From contig JALOQO010000009.1 in the NCBI GenBank assembly GCA_025453305.1, positions 1 through 12,719 on the forward strand: 12,719 nucleotides of DNA, in the 5' to 3' direction. The DNA comes from Patescibacteria group bacterium. GTDB taxonomy: Bacteria > Patescibacteriota > Saccharimonadia > Saccharimonadales > CAIOMD01. The position numbers and the translations under genes were made by a program. Positions 1-5,863 of the stretch are shown here, piece after piece (within the stretch, counting starts at the first letter, position 1; the number at the start of each line of letters is the position of its first letter). The notes beneath the pieces were generated by a model. The model worked only from the letters and a program-made list of their open reading frames with translations, was not told the DNA's origin and made no database searches.

Positions 1-353
1 GCTTTGGCGACATTTTGTTTAATAAACCAGCCCTTTTTATAAACCACAGAGTTGTTAATAAAATCAATAATTTTAGTTAGCAGATTATCTGATTGATCAT
101 TGCATCCAATAATGTCTCTTAGGTATTTATCGTCTTGGTTAATTTTATGCAGTAAAGCACTGTAAAGTTCTGGCCCGGTAGTGTCTTTTGGGTCTAGAGC
201 CAAACTGGCAGTCTTTTGATGCACTTGGCCAATAATTTCGGCAGTTAAGCGCACATCTATGCCTGGTCTACCGCTAGCCTGTTCTAGCTTGTTAATATCA
301 AAGCTAAAAATAGGTTCTTTTGCTCCCAATAGTTCAGATATCAACCTAGACAT
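1..353 (-). CDS. Hypothetical protein, N-terminal part (runs off left edge)
   Basis: The reverse strand is open without a stop from an ATG at 353 to the window edge, giving the first 117 residues of a longer protein. It begins MSRLISELLG and contains the stretch LDPKDTTGPELYSALLHK (about residues 53-70), followed by a charged segment and KKGWFIKQNV near the cut. No signal peptide or membrane helix is visible, so it is probably cytoplasmic. An AGAGGG sequence lies about 15 bases before the ATG, a weak and distant ribosome binding site. It follows the PfkB-family kinase in the same direction after a 76-base gap that holds promoter-like sequences. I do not recognise the family and assign no function. 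Codon periodicity and unbroken length make a real gene likely; the ATG is the only well-placed start. Confidence 0.75.
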   Translation of the reverse strand, partial: MSRLISELLGAKEPIFSFDINKLEQASGRPGIDVRLTAEIIGQVHQKTASLALDPKDTTGPELYSALLHKINQDDKYLRDIIGCNDQSDNLLTKIIDFINNSVVYKKGWFIKQNVAK

Positions 354-378
354 ATTTGTTTAGCGGTGCCCTCTAATA

Positions 379-406
379 AGTATATGCTTAAATTGTATCA
401 CAGCAA
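379..406 (-). promoter_or_regulatory. Candidate promoter(s) for the left-edge gene
   Basis: Two -10-like boxes are seen on the minus strand. TATACT (379-384) has a poor -35 TTGCTG (401-406) at 16 bases. TACAAT (392-397) is preceded by TGA (398-400), an extended -10, and overlaps an inverted repeat. Either would start a message upstream of the ATG at 353. Neither has a good -35, so the gene may instead be read through from the kinase. Confidence 0.28.
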
Positions 407-424
407 CCAATTTAATAGATACAA
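393..424. repeat. Inverted repeat, 7-bp arms, possible operator
   Basis: TTGTATC (393-399) and GATACAA (418-424) are perfect reverse complements separated by 18 bases. The repeat lies between the kinase stop codon and the left-edge gene, and its left arm covers an extended -10 candidate. It could be an operator or a weak RNA hairpin; a 7-bp AT-rich match can also arise by chance. Confidence 0.3.
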
Positions 425-429
425 ATTCT

Positions 430-1398
430 TTAGATTTCTTTTACTTTAAGTGGCATTTCGTGTACTAAATCGTCTAGGTGTAAAATGCCAGTTTTGGCAC
501 CAATTTTACTTACAACACTGGTAGAGTTAGCGCTGGCATAGGTTACGGCCCATTCAAGGCTTTCACCGGCCGCTATCATTGCCGTAAAACCACTACTAAA
601 CGCATCCCCAGCGCCACTCCTGTCTACTACCGGCACATCCTCATACATACCGGCTTTTACAATATGCCACCTATCAGACGCCACAGACCCTTTAGGGCCA
701 TCGGTAACAATTACATAATGAACATCTTTAATAGCCTGTTTTACTAGATCTTCTGATGTTTCGCCGGGATATATCATTTTGGCTTCTTCCTTGTTTACAG
801 AAAGTAATGTTAAGTGTGGTATTAGCTTTTTTAGTTCTGATTTATTTTGTAGCTCTTTTTTACCCGGATTAAACGCAATTTTGATATTATGATGCTTTGC
901 ATAATTAAATACGGTGTGATAAATGTCAAAATTACCATCAAGGCTTGTTAGGTATATCCAATCTGGTACAACATCATAAAAATCAGAATTTTTAATGCCA
1001 TAATGGCTACTAGCACCGCGATAACCACTAGGTGCTAGTAAAATACATGAAAATCCAGTGCCAAAACCATTTTCAGATTCGGCTACCAAGCTCGTGTCTA
1101 CACCGTTTTTATGTAAATCTTCTAAAACCGCCTTGCCTGCAATATCGTTGCCCACCTTGCCCATATACATAGCATGTAGCCCTTGCCTAGCAAAAGTAAC
1201 AGAAGCATTTGTAGCCCCTCCACCCGTACTAAATATGACATTTTCTATATCATTTTTAGATCCTAGTTCAAACTCATTTACTAAATCGCCGTCTTCGTCT
1301 TTGTGTGGCTTAAAGATTTTGCCTTGCAAAAAGACATCTTGAACCGCTCCACCAATAGATAATATTCTAATGTTTTGTCTGCTTATTTTTTTACTCAT
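430..1398 (-). CDS. PfkB-family carbohydrate/nucleoside kinase
   Basis: A 322-residue ribokinase-fold (PfkB) kinase, which transfers the ATP gamma-phosphate to a hydroxyl of a sugar or nucleoside in the cytoplasm. Visible family marks are the N-terminal glycine pair in SIGGAVQD (14-21), the substrate-side motif GGGATNAS (59-66), the N-K-E-E segment (202-205), TDGPKGS (232-238), and the C-terminal signature DRSGAGDAF (259-267), where Asp265 is the expected catalytic base. Length is normal for the family. The substrate cannot be read from sequence: ribokinase, adenosine kinase, fructokinase or 1-phosphofructokinase-like activities are all possible. The ATG at 1398 has no ribosome binding site, but an extended -10 box sits so close that the message should begin only a few bases before it. 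A long inverted repeat overlaps this promoter, suggesting dedicated control. Confidence 0.92.
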   Translation of the reverse strand: MSKKISRQNIRILSIGGAVQDVFLQGKIFKPHKDEDGDLVNEFELGSKNDIENVIFSTGGGATNASVTFARQGLHAMYMGKVGNDIAGKAVLEDLHKNGVDTSLVAESENGFGTGFSCILLAPSGYRGASSHYGIKNSDFYDVVPDWIYLTSLDGNFDIYHTVFNYAKHHNIKIAFNPGKKELQNKSELKKLIPHLTLLSVNKEEAKMIYPGETSEDLVKQAIKDVHYVIVTDGPKGSVASDRWHIVKAGMYEDVPVVDRSGAGDAFSSGFTAMIAAGESLEWAVTYASANSTSVVSKIGAKTGILHLDDLVHEMPLKVKEI

Positions 1399-1412
1399 AA
1401 TAATTATGAGTA
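1392..1412. promoter_or_regulatory. Inverted repeat over the start of the PfkB kinase gene (operator-like)
   Basis: TACTCATAA (1392-1400) and TTATGAGTA (1404-1412) are perfect 9-bp reverse complements with a 3-base centre. The element spans the downstream part of the -10 box, the predicted transcription start and the ATG of the kinase (1396-1398). Because the upstream arm would lie mostly outside the transcript, a DNA operator for a dimeric repressor is more likely than an RNA hairpin. This is inference from position and symmetry. Confidence 0.5.
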
Positions 1413-1567
1413 TACCACTTATGCTTAAAGACTACTACGCCAAGTAGGGTTGTAGGGTTCAGTCAACTAAGCGATCTCGGGCGTCTTCTTTTACTCATTA
1501 AAGTTAATCGTTTTGCGTAAGTAGGTGTTGGTATTATGGGGGTCTTTGGTTTACGTTGTGGCTGAGA
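1399..1567. other. Intergenic region without a recognisable gene
   Basis: These 169 bases separate the PfkB kinase from the 90-residue gene upstream of it. Apart from the kinase promoter and its inverted repeat near the right arm of the gene start, I see only a weak long-range pairing, ACGCC (1437-1441) with GGCGT (1480-1484), and an 11-codon minus-strand reading frame from 1498. No tRNA-like arms, terminator or conserved RNA motif is recognised. Confidence 0.5.
1409..1417 (-). promoter_or_regulatory. Extended -10 promoter of the PfkB kinase gene
   Basis: On the minus strand TATACT (1409-1414) is preceded by TGG (1415-1417), an extended -10 element, which reduces the need for a -35 box; none is seen at 16-18 bases. 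The expected start is about 1402, only some four bases before the ATG, so the mRNA would be effectively leaderless. Confidence 0.55.
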
Positions 1568-1840
1568 TTAATCGTTTGTTGGTTCTTCTTCTTGACTTAA
1601 TTCAACTACCAAAGCCGCCAACCGCATTTCAATACTAGCTAAAGCATCCTTATCACCCTCTAATAGCGCCTTTTCAGCCATTCCACCAAGTTCTAATAGT
1701 AAATTAACGGTTCTACTATGTGAGTCAGCGCTAGGAAGAAAATCAACTATTTTAGTATCTGTAGGAACACTCATAGTATGAATGGTTCCAACCGGGTGTA
1801 GATAGCCATATTCCCTTTTAGGGGGTCCTTGGTTTGCCAT
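1568..1840 (-). CDS. Hypothetical protein, 90 residues
   Basis: A small protein of unknown function. The N-terminal third is rich in Gly, Pro, His and Tyr (GPPKREYGYLHPVG, residues 5-18), the middle has PTDTKIVDFLPSADSHSRT, and the last half (about 45-80) is predicted to be helical, with LLLELGGMAEKALLEGDKDA and a strongly acidic tail (EEEPTND). There is no signal peptide or membrane helix, so it is probably cytoplasmic. It is very likely real: the ATG at 1840 has AGGA seven bases upstream, and a good promoter (-35 TTTACA, 17-base spacer, extended -10) lies in front. It diverges from the P-loop gene across a 137-base region that contains both promoters. I do not recognise a family. Confidence 0.78.
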   Translation of the reverse strand: MANQGPPKREYGYLHPVGTIHTMSVPTDTKIVDFLPSADSHSRTVNLLLELGGMAEKALLEGDKDALASIEMRLAALVVELSQEEEPTND

Positions 1841-1876
1841 TATTATTTCCTAATTTTTAATTATTAAACGCACTAT

Positions 1877-1905
1877 ATATTATCACTCTTTTTGTTTTTT
1901 GTAAA
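1877..1905 (-). promoter_or_regulatory. Promoter of the 90-residue protein gene
   Basis: The minus strand carries -35 TTTACA (1900-1905), a spacer of exactly 17 bases, and -10 TAATAT (1877-1882) preceded by TGA (1883-1885), an extended -10. This is the best sigma-70-type promoter in the window. The expected start is near 1870, giving a 30-base leader that includes the AGGA ribosome binding site. Confidence 0.68.
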
Positions 1906-1940
1906 CTATTTGTTATATTACCTAATACTTAGCGTAAATC

Positions 1941-1969
1941 TTGATAATTTTATACAATACCTGTAATAT
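1941..1969 (+). promoter_or_regulatory. Promoter of the P-loop kinase-like gene, apparently leaderless
   Basis: TTGATA (1941-1946), a 17-base spacer and TAATAT (1964-1969) make a good promoter. The start expected about seven bases later is at 1976-1978, coinciding with the ATG at 1978. The bases before the ATG (GCACCACC) contain no Shine-Dalgarno sequence, which fits a leaderless message. Confidence 0.6.
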
Positions 1970-1977
1970 GCACCACC

Positions 1978-2496
1978 ATGATACGGCCAGAATTAGATCC
2001 GCGATTTGATGATATCTTAAAATTACCGAGACCTCTGGCGATTACAACTATAGGCCTGCCGGGCACCGGTAGAACAGAACTTGCTTTGTCTCTTAGTGAC
2101 CTATTGATCAAATCTGAAGTAGTTGATATGGGAGAGGTTAGAAGTCGATTATGCCGAGCTCATCAAGGCAGCAGACTTAATAAACAAACTTGGGAAGTAG
2201 CTTTCGGGGATGTCGCTCGCATAATGGATTTGGGCAAGATAGCAATTTTAGTAACGTCTAACACCGGCCCGGAGCAAAGGCGAATAAATATAAATAAATT
2301 AAGAGAACTTGGAGCCATTACCGTTGTAGGATATTACCTTATGGTTCACTCACCAGAAGAAGCTTATCAAAGAAAACCACGATCAAATAAAGACAGATTA
2401 AGAAAAATGTATGGTTCGTTAAGTACACACCCTCCATCAGTAAAAGACGGTTTTGATATATTAGTTGAACTTGATGCTTTTAAGCCGTATCCATAG
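1978..2496 (+). CDS. P-loop NTPase resembling small predicted kinases (AAA_33/polynucleotide-kinase-like), Walker A Lys replaced by Arg
   Basis: A 172-residue cytoplasmic protein with the layout of small P-loop kinases: a strand leading into GLPGTGRTEL (26-35), a conserved acidic position in VVDMGEVRSRL (48-58), a second strand ILVTSNTG with paired arginines soon after, a third strand VVGYYLMVHSPEEAYQRK, a basic lid-like region PRSNKDRLRKMYG, and a terminal FDILVEL strand. This resembles zeta-toxin/polynucleotide-kinase-like families. The Walker A consensus is GxxxxGK[ST]; here Lys is Arg32 (codon AGA), so ATP hydrolysis or transfer may be weak or altered. Substrate is unknown. It is a lone plus-strand gene between minus-strand neighbours, convergent with the aldolase gene, and has its own probable leaderless promoter. 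A binding-only protein is the main alternative. Confidence 0.75.
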   Translation: MIRPELDPRFDDILKLPRPLAITTIGLPGTGRTELALSLSDLLIKSEVVDMGEVRSRLCRAHQGSRLNKQTWEVAFGDVARIMDLGKIAILVTSNTGPEQRRININKLRELGAITVVGYYLMVHSPEEAYQRKPRSNKDRLRKMYGSLSTHPPSVKDGFDILVELDAFKPYP

Positions 2497-2519
2497 TAAT
2501 TAAATTTGATATAATTACT
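2495..2519. terminator. AT-rich hairpin between convergent genes, possible weak bidirectional terminator
   Basis: AGTAATTA (2495-2502) pairs perfectly with TAATTACT (2512-2519) around a 9-base loop. It begins on the stop codon of the P-loop gene and lies 34 bases beyond the aldolase stop codon on the other strand. The stem has only one G-C pair and no T-run, so termination is uncertain; its location is the main support. Confidence 0.35.
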
Positions 2520-2553
2520 AACCCCATTCGAATAAAGTTAAGTTTACACTGCT

Positions 2554-3471
2554 TTATGGTTGGGCTTTGCCTATAGAATTGTAGCTTTGAAGCTTTGCTT
2601 CTACTACCGTTTGTACCGCTAATAAAACCTCTGGCATTAATTTAACAACCGCGTACTCATTTGGGTTTTCGCGCAAAACCTTTTCTAGAGTATCTCTGAA
2701 CGCCCGGCGCATATCACTATTTATATTAATCTTGGTTACGCCTATGCGCACTGCTTCTTCGAAATAATGTGACGGAGTGCCACTACCACCGTGCAAACTT
2801 ATATTAACATCTACGGGTAGGGCAGATCTTATTCGGGCCAATAGCTTTGTGTCTAGGATTTTAGGTATCGGGTAGCTACCGTGCAAGTTACCAATAGCGG
2901 CCGCAAATGTATCTATGCCGGTGTCTTTAACAAACTGGCTTGCCCCATGCGGAGTACTAAAAGTTTTTTTAATATCTTCGTAATCAAAAGATTCTTTGTG
3001 AACATTACTGCTACCACCAAAATAGTGAGGTTCGCTTTCTACTAAGGCTCCAGTAAACTTAGCATAATTTACAACCTCTTTGGAGGCATTAATAATTTCG
3101 TCGTCTGTTGCGTTATGATTAGCCTGGCTAATATCTATATGTATAAATTCAAATCCAGCATCTATACCAGCTTTGGCATCCTCTACACTAGGGCTGTGAT
3201 CTAAATTAATATAAATTTCTAAACCATACTCTTGTTTATAGTTATCTACCATATCGCGAACATTATCTAATCCCATAGCCTGGACTTCGCCCTGGCTTAC
3301 TTCTACCATAATGGGGGCTTGATACTTTTTAGCCGCTCTACATACTGCAATTAATGTTTCTTGGTTATCTATATTAAACGCCCCTATCGCAAAGTGCTCT
3401 TTGCGAGCGCGCTCCATTGCAATGCGAGCGTTTGTACAATTTTGCCTGATATCTGATATTGTGTGTCCCAT
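2554..3471 (-). CDS. fba: Class II fructose-bisphosphate aldolase
   Basis: A 305-residue zinc-dependent aldolase that reversibly cleaves fructose-1,6-bisphosphate to dihydroxyacetone phosphate and glyceraldehyde-3-phosphate in the cytoplasm. The catalytic Asp91 and zinc ligand His92 sit in NLDHS; the Glu motif is VESEPHYFGGSS (144-155); the other zinc histidines are His197 in IGNLHGSY and His227 in SLHGGSG; the phosphate-binding segment is KININSDMRRAF (247-258). The Glu motif departs from the usual VExELG, with Pro-His after the second Glu, but the ligands are present. Members of this superfamily may prefer tagatose-bisphosphate, and some cleave sedoheptulose-1,7-bisphosphate; sequence alone does not decide. 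The ATG at 3471 has AAGG six bases upstream. It follows transketolase by 65 bases and has its own -10 box, so it can be expressed with or without the upstream genes. Confidence 0.94.
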   Translation of the reverse strand: MGHTISDIRQNCTNARIAMERARKEHFAIGAFNIDNQETLIAVCRAAKKYQAPIMVEVSQGEVQAMGLDNVRDMVDNYKQEYGLEIYINLDHSPSVEDAKAGIDAGFEFIHIDISQANHNATDDEIINASKEVVNYAKFTGALVESEPHYFGGSSNVHKESFDYEDIKKTFSTPHGASQFVKDTGIDTFAAAIGNLHGSYPIPKILDTKLLARIRSALPVDVNISLHGGSGTPSHYFEEAVRIGVTKININSDMRRAFRDTLEKVLRENPNEYAVVKLMPEVLLAVQTVVEAKLQSYNSIGKAQP

Positions 3472-3497
3472 ATATAACCTTAAGCTTAATAACTAAT

Positions 3498-3503
3498 ATT
3501 ATA
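3498..3503 (-). promoter_or_regulatory. -10 box upstream of the aldolase gene
   Basis: A perfect TATAAT on the minus strand lies in the 65-base gap after transketolase. The expected start is about 3491, giving a leader of about 20 bases with an AAGG ribosome binding site. No good -35 is seen at 16-18 bases and there is no TG extension, so strength is doubtful. Confidence 0.4.
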
Positions 3504-3536
3504 CGCCATTAATTAATGTAAGGTAGGCATATTTAT

Positions 3537-4520
3537 TTAAATTTTACCGATAGAATGCAGTAATTCGTGGACAGCTAGTTGGACATTTTTTGCGGTAAGC
3601 CCATAATTCTCTAGCAAAATTGCGGGGTCTCCGCTCTGCCCGAATGTATCTTTAACGCCAATTCGCCTAATTGGTGATGGTTGGTTTTCGGCCAATAACT
3701 CGGCAATAGCGCCACCAAGCCCGCCGTTAATTTGAGCTTCTTCTACGGTAACTACAGCACCGGTTTTTTTGACACTTTCTAATATAGTTACATTATCTAG
3801 CGGCTTAATCGTAGGGCAGTGAATAATCTCAGCCGAAATACCATCTTTAAACAACTTTTCAGATGCAATCATTGCCTGATAGGTTAAGACCCCGGTAGAA
3901 ATAATTGTTACATCATCGCCTTGTTCGTAAATATAGGCTTTGCCTATTTCGAAAGGTGTTTTATCGCTAGTGAACACTGCCGTTGGTTCTCTTGTTAGTC
4001 TTAAATAAGCAGGGCGATTTTCTTTAGCAATAGCCATAGTAGCTTTTTGAGCCTCTAGGGCATCACCCGGAACGACAACCACCATATTTGGCATAACCCG
4101 CATTAGGGCGATATCTTCTAACATTTGATGCGTTGCTCCGTCGTGTCCAGTATATAAACCAGCATGTGACCCAACTATTTTTACCGGAACATTGTTTAGC
4201 GCGATGGTGGTCTTGATTTGCTCCCAATTGCGCCCTGGGCTAAAAGCCGCATAGCTGGTAGCAAATGGTATTTTGCCCATAGATGCTAACCCCGAAGCCA
4301 CGGTAACTAAATTTTGTTCGGCAATACCTACCTGAAAAAACCTATCTGGATATGCTTCTTTAAAATAATGCATAAAAGTACTATCGGTAAGATCAGCACA
4401 AAGTGCAACAACATTATCGTCTAGTTCGCCTGCTTTAAGTAGTCCATTACCAAAACCTTTTCGGATAGGCTCTAGTAAAATATCATCTTTATTTATGTCT
4501 TTTAAGTGCAGGTTATTCAT
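3537..4520 (-). CDS. tkt: Transketolase, C-terminal subunit
   Basis: A 327-residue protein holding the pyrimidine-binding and C-terminal domains of transketolase. Together with the N-terminal subunit it transfers two-carbon ketol units between sugar phosphates using thiamine diphosphate. GIAEQN (65-70) contains Glu68, which activates the cofactor, and GHDGATHQ (125-132) is a typical active-site loop; the C-terminal domain includes VTVEEAQINGGLGGA. The reading frame is open further upstream to 4658, but the start at 4520 is preferred: AGGAG lies five bases before it, homology begins just after it, and it overlaps the end of the N-subunit gene by eight bases (ATGAATAA). Residues upstream of 4520 only shadow the other subunit's frame. 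The overlap implies translational coupling and equal amounts of the two halves. Confidence 0.93.
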   Translation of the reverse strand: MNNLHLKDINKDDILLEPIRKGFGNGLLKAGELDDNVVALCADLTDSTFMHYFKEAYPDRFFQVGIAEQNLVTVASGLASMGKIPFATSYAAFSPGRNWEQIKTTIALNNVPVKIVGSHAGLYTGHDGATHQMLEDIALMRVMPNMVVVVPGDALEAQKATMAIAKENRPAYLRLTREPTAVFTSDKTPFEIGKAYIYEQGDDVTIISTGVLTYQAMIASEKLFKDGISAEIIHCPTIKPLDNVTILESVKKTGAVVTVEEAQINGGLGGAIAELLAENQPSPIRRIGVKDTFGQSGDPAILLENYGLTAKNVQLAVHELLHSIGKI

Positions 4521-5373
4521 GTTCGCTCCTGATGCGACCCTGCAGTGTACGAAGTTGATGTAGCGCATCTTTTGCTTGCTTATGATTAGGCGGTGCTCCG
4601 TGCCAATGAAAATCATACTCCATAAAACTAACACCTTTACCCGGAACAGTATAGGCAATAATCATTACTGGTTTTTCTACGATAGCTCGCGCCATGATAC
4701 AAGCATCTATGATAGCTTCTATATTGTTGCCGTCTATTTCTATAACATGCCAACCAAAAGCCTCCCACTTGAGCTTAAGGTCCTCTAGGGGCATCACGGA
4801 TTCTGTTGGGCCGTCTAACTGAATATTGTTGCGATCAATTATACCTATAACATTATTTAGCTTGTACTTAGAGGCCAGCATTGCTGCCTCCCAAACATTA
4901 CCTTCGTTTAGTTCCCCATCTCCCACAACGGTGTAAATCCAGCGATGGTATTGTTTGTTAAGCCTCATAGCTAAAGCCATGCCTATTGCTTGGCTCAATC
5001 CACTACCCAACGGACCGCTAGTTGTTTCAACGCCTGGCAGTTTGGTTCGTTCTGGATGACCCTGCAGACGGCTACCAAAGTGCCGTAAAGTGTATAGTTC
5101 TTTCTTGTCATAATAACCCGACTCTGCCAATGTTGCATATAATACAGGGGCGCAGTGGCCATTGCTCAACACAAGTATATCTCGTTCGTCCCATTTTGGG
5201 TTTTTGGGATCGTGTTTTAATACATCAAAATAAAGAACAGTAAAGATATCAGTCAAACCCAAGGGACCTGCCGAGTGACCACTACCGGCGGTTTCTAGCA
5301 TTTTTATAATATCTTTACGAATATTATTAGCTATTAATTCTAGTTCGTTAAGTGTATATTTTTGGGTTGCCAT
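4513..5373 (-). CDS. tkt: Transketolase, N-terminal subunit
   Basis: A 286-residue protein with the pyrophosphate-binding domain of transketolase. GSGHSAGPLG (30-39) is the conserved N-terminal active-site loop, SNGHCAPVLYA (70-80) follows, and the thiamine-diphosphate/metal motif runs from GDGELNEG (151-158) to IIDRNN (178-183). WHGAPP near the C-terminus matches the usual end of this domain. Single-chain transketolases are about 650 residues; here the two halves add up to 613 and are separate genes, as in archaea and some bacteria. The active enzyme should be a heterotetramer acting in the non-oxidative pentose phosphate pathway. The ATG at 5373 has AAGGTGG ten bases upstream, and an extended -10 box precedes it in the 50-base gap after the membrane-protein gene. 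Transketolase rather than 1-deoxyxylulose-5-phosphate synthase fits the motifs and context. Confidence 0.94.
   Translation of the reverse strand: MATQKYTLNELELIANNIRKDIIKMLETAGSGHSAGPLGLTDIFTVLYFDVLKHDPKNPKWDERDILVLSNGHCAPVLYATLAESGYYDKKELYTLRHFGSRLQGHPERTKLPGVETTSGPLGSGLSQAIGMALAMRLNKQYHRWIYTVVGDGELNEGNVWEAAMLASKYKLNNVIGIIDRNNIQLDGPTESVMPLEDLKLKWEAFGWHVIEIDGNNIEAIIDACIMARAIVEKPVMIIAYTVPGKGVSFMEYDFHWHGAPPNHKQAKDALHQLRTLQGRIRSEHE
4526..4530 (-). promoter_or_regulatory. Ribosome binding site deciding the transketolase C-subunit start
   Basis: AGGAG on the minus strand, inside the last codons of the N-subunit gene, is five bases from the ATG at 4520. It supports this ATG over the longer open frame starting at 4658. 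Confidence 0.7.
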
Positions 5374-5402
5374 AATTATTTTGCCACCTTAGACTTAACA
5401 AT

Positions 5403-5411
5403 ATTATAGCA
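5403..5411 (-). promoter_or_regulatory. Extended -10 promoter of the transketolase genes
   Basis: TGC (5409-5411) followed directly by TATAAT (5403-5408) on the minus strand is a consensus extended -10. No -35 is evident. The expected start is about 5396, leaving a 23-base leader with the AAGGTGG ribosome binding site. It would allow transketolase to be expressed independently of gapdh-rpiB-rpe. Confidence 0.58.
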
Positions 5412-5423
5412 TAACAATAATAG

Positions 5424-5861
5424 TTACTTTTCGTATTTTAGTTTCCAGACAACTATCAAGGCAATATATACCAATAAAACTGCAGGATATATTAACACTC
5501 CGTTGGTAGCGGATAATATATTAAAAATAATACCTACCGAACTGGCAGTAATACTTAGATTGTATAGAGTATAGCCAATAAAATACCAAAGGCTCGCCAC
5601 AAAACCTCTTTGTAAATATGTTCTATTATTTTTAAACACATAAAAAGCTATTAAAAACATAATTATCGGCATTAGACTCATAGCAAATATCCATCCGTAA
5701 GCTGTTAGAATACCCTCATTATTATCACCAACATAATAGCGTAAATTCCCTATCGTTAATATTATAGGTATCAAGAAGCTAATTATTGTTCCGCCCAAAA
5801 TCAACATCTGTAAAGGTTTTTTGATTTGTATCGATTCGTCTTTATATGATAATTTTTTCAT
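5424..5861 (-). CDS. Small four-helix membrane protein of unknown function
   Basis: A 145-residue integral membrane protein. Hydrophobic segments are seen at about 17-38, 53-76, 87-107 and 117-140, with a basic N-terminus (MKKLSYKDES) and a basic C-terminus (WKLKYEK), so both ends are probably cytoplasmic. The loop after helix one contains YYVGDNNEG; the loop after helix two contains FKNNRTYLQRG. No catalytic motif or known transporter signature is visible. The ATG at 5861 lies two bases beyond the rpe stop, with AAGGA about ten bases upstream, so it is cotranscribed with gapdh, rpiB and rpe. Position inside a sugar-phosphate operon might suggest a link to sugar or phosphate uptake, but that is only inference from neighbours. 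Confidence 0.8.
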   Translation of the reverse strand: MKKLSYKDESIQIKKPLQMLILGGTIISFLIPIILTIGNLRYYVGDNNEGILTAYGWIFAMSLMPIIMFLIAFYVFKNNRTYLQRGFVASLWYFIGYTLYNLSITASSVGIIFNILSATNGVLIYPAVLLVYIALIVVWKLKYEK

Positions 5862-5863
5862 GC

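Noticed and set aside
1058..1342. Plus-strand open frame of 94 codons inside the kinase gene
   Set aside because: It lies fully opposite a well-supported PfkB gene and its product has no domain character; it is a shadow frame. The same applies to the other frames lying opposite gapdh, ppa, trxB, transketolase and the FKBP gene.
1437..1484. Possible structured RNA from ACGCC/GGCGT pairing in the 1399-1567 gap
   Set aside because: Only five base pairs close a 38-base interior without convincing helices; no tRNA, SRP RNA, tmRNA or riboswitch motif is present.
1463..1498. Minus-strand 11-codon reading frame (MSKRRRPRSLS) ahead of the PfkB kinase
   Set aside because: It has no ribosome binding site or promoter, and short frames of this size are common by chance; the shared ATGAGTAAAA with the kinase start is not enough.
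4521..4658. In-frame upstream extension of the transketolase C subunit to an ATG at 4658
   Set aside because: The extra 46 residues overlap the N-subunit gene in another frame and have no homology character; the ATG at 4520 has AGGAG and the normal operon overlap.
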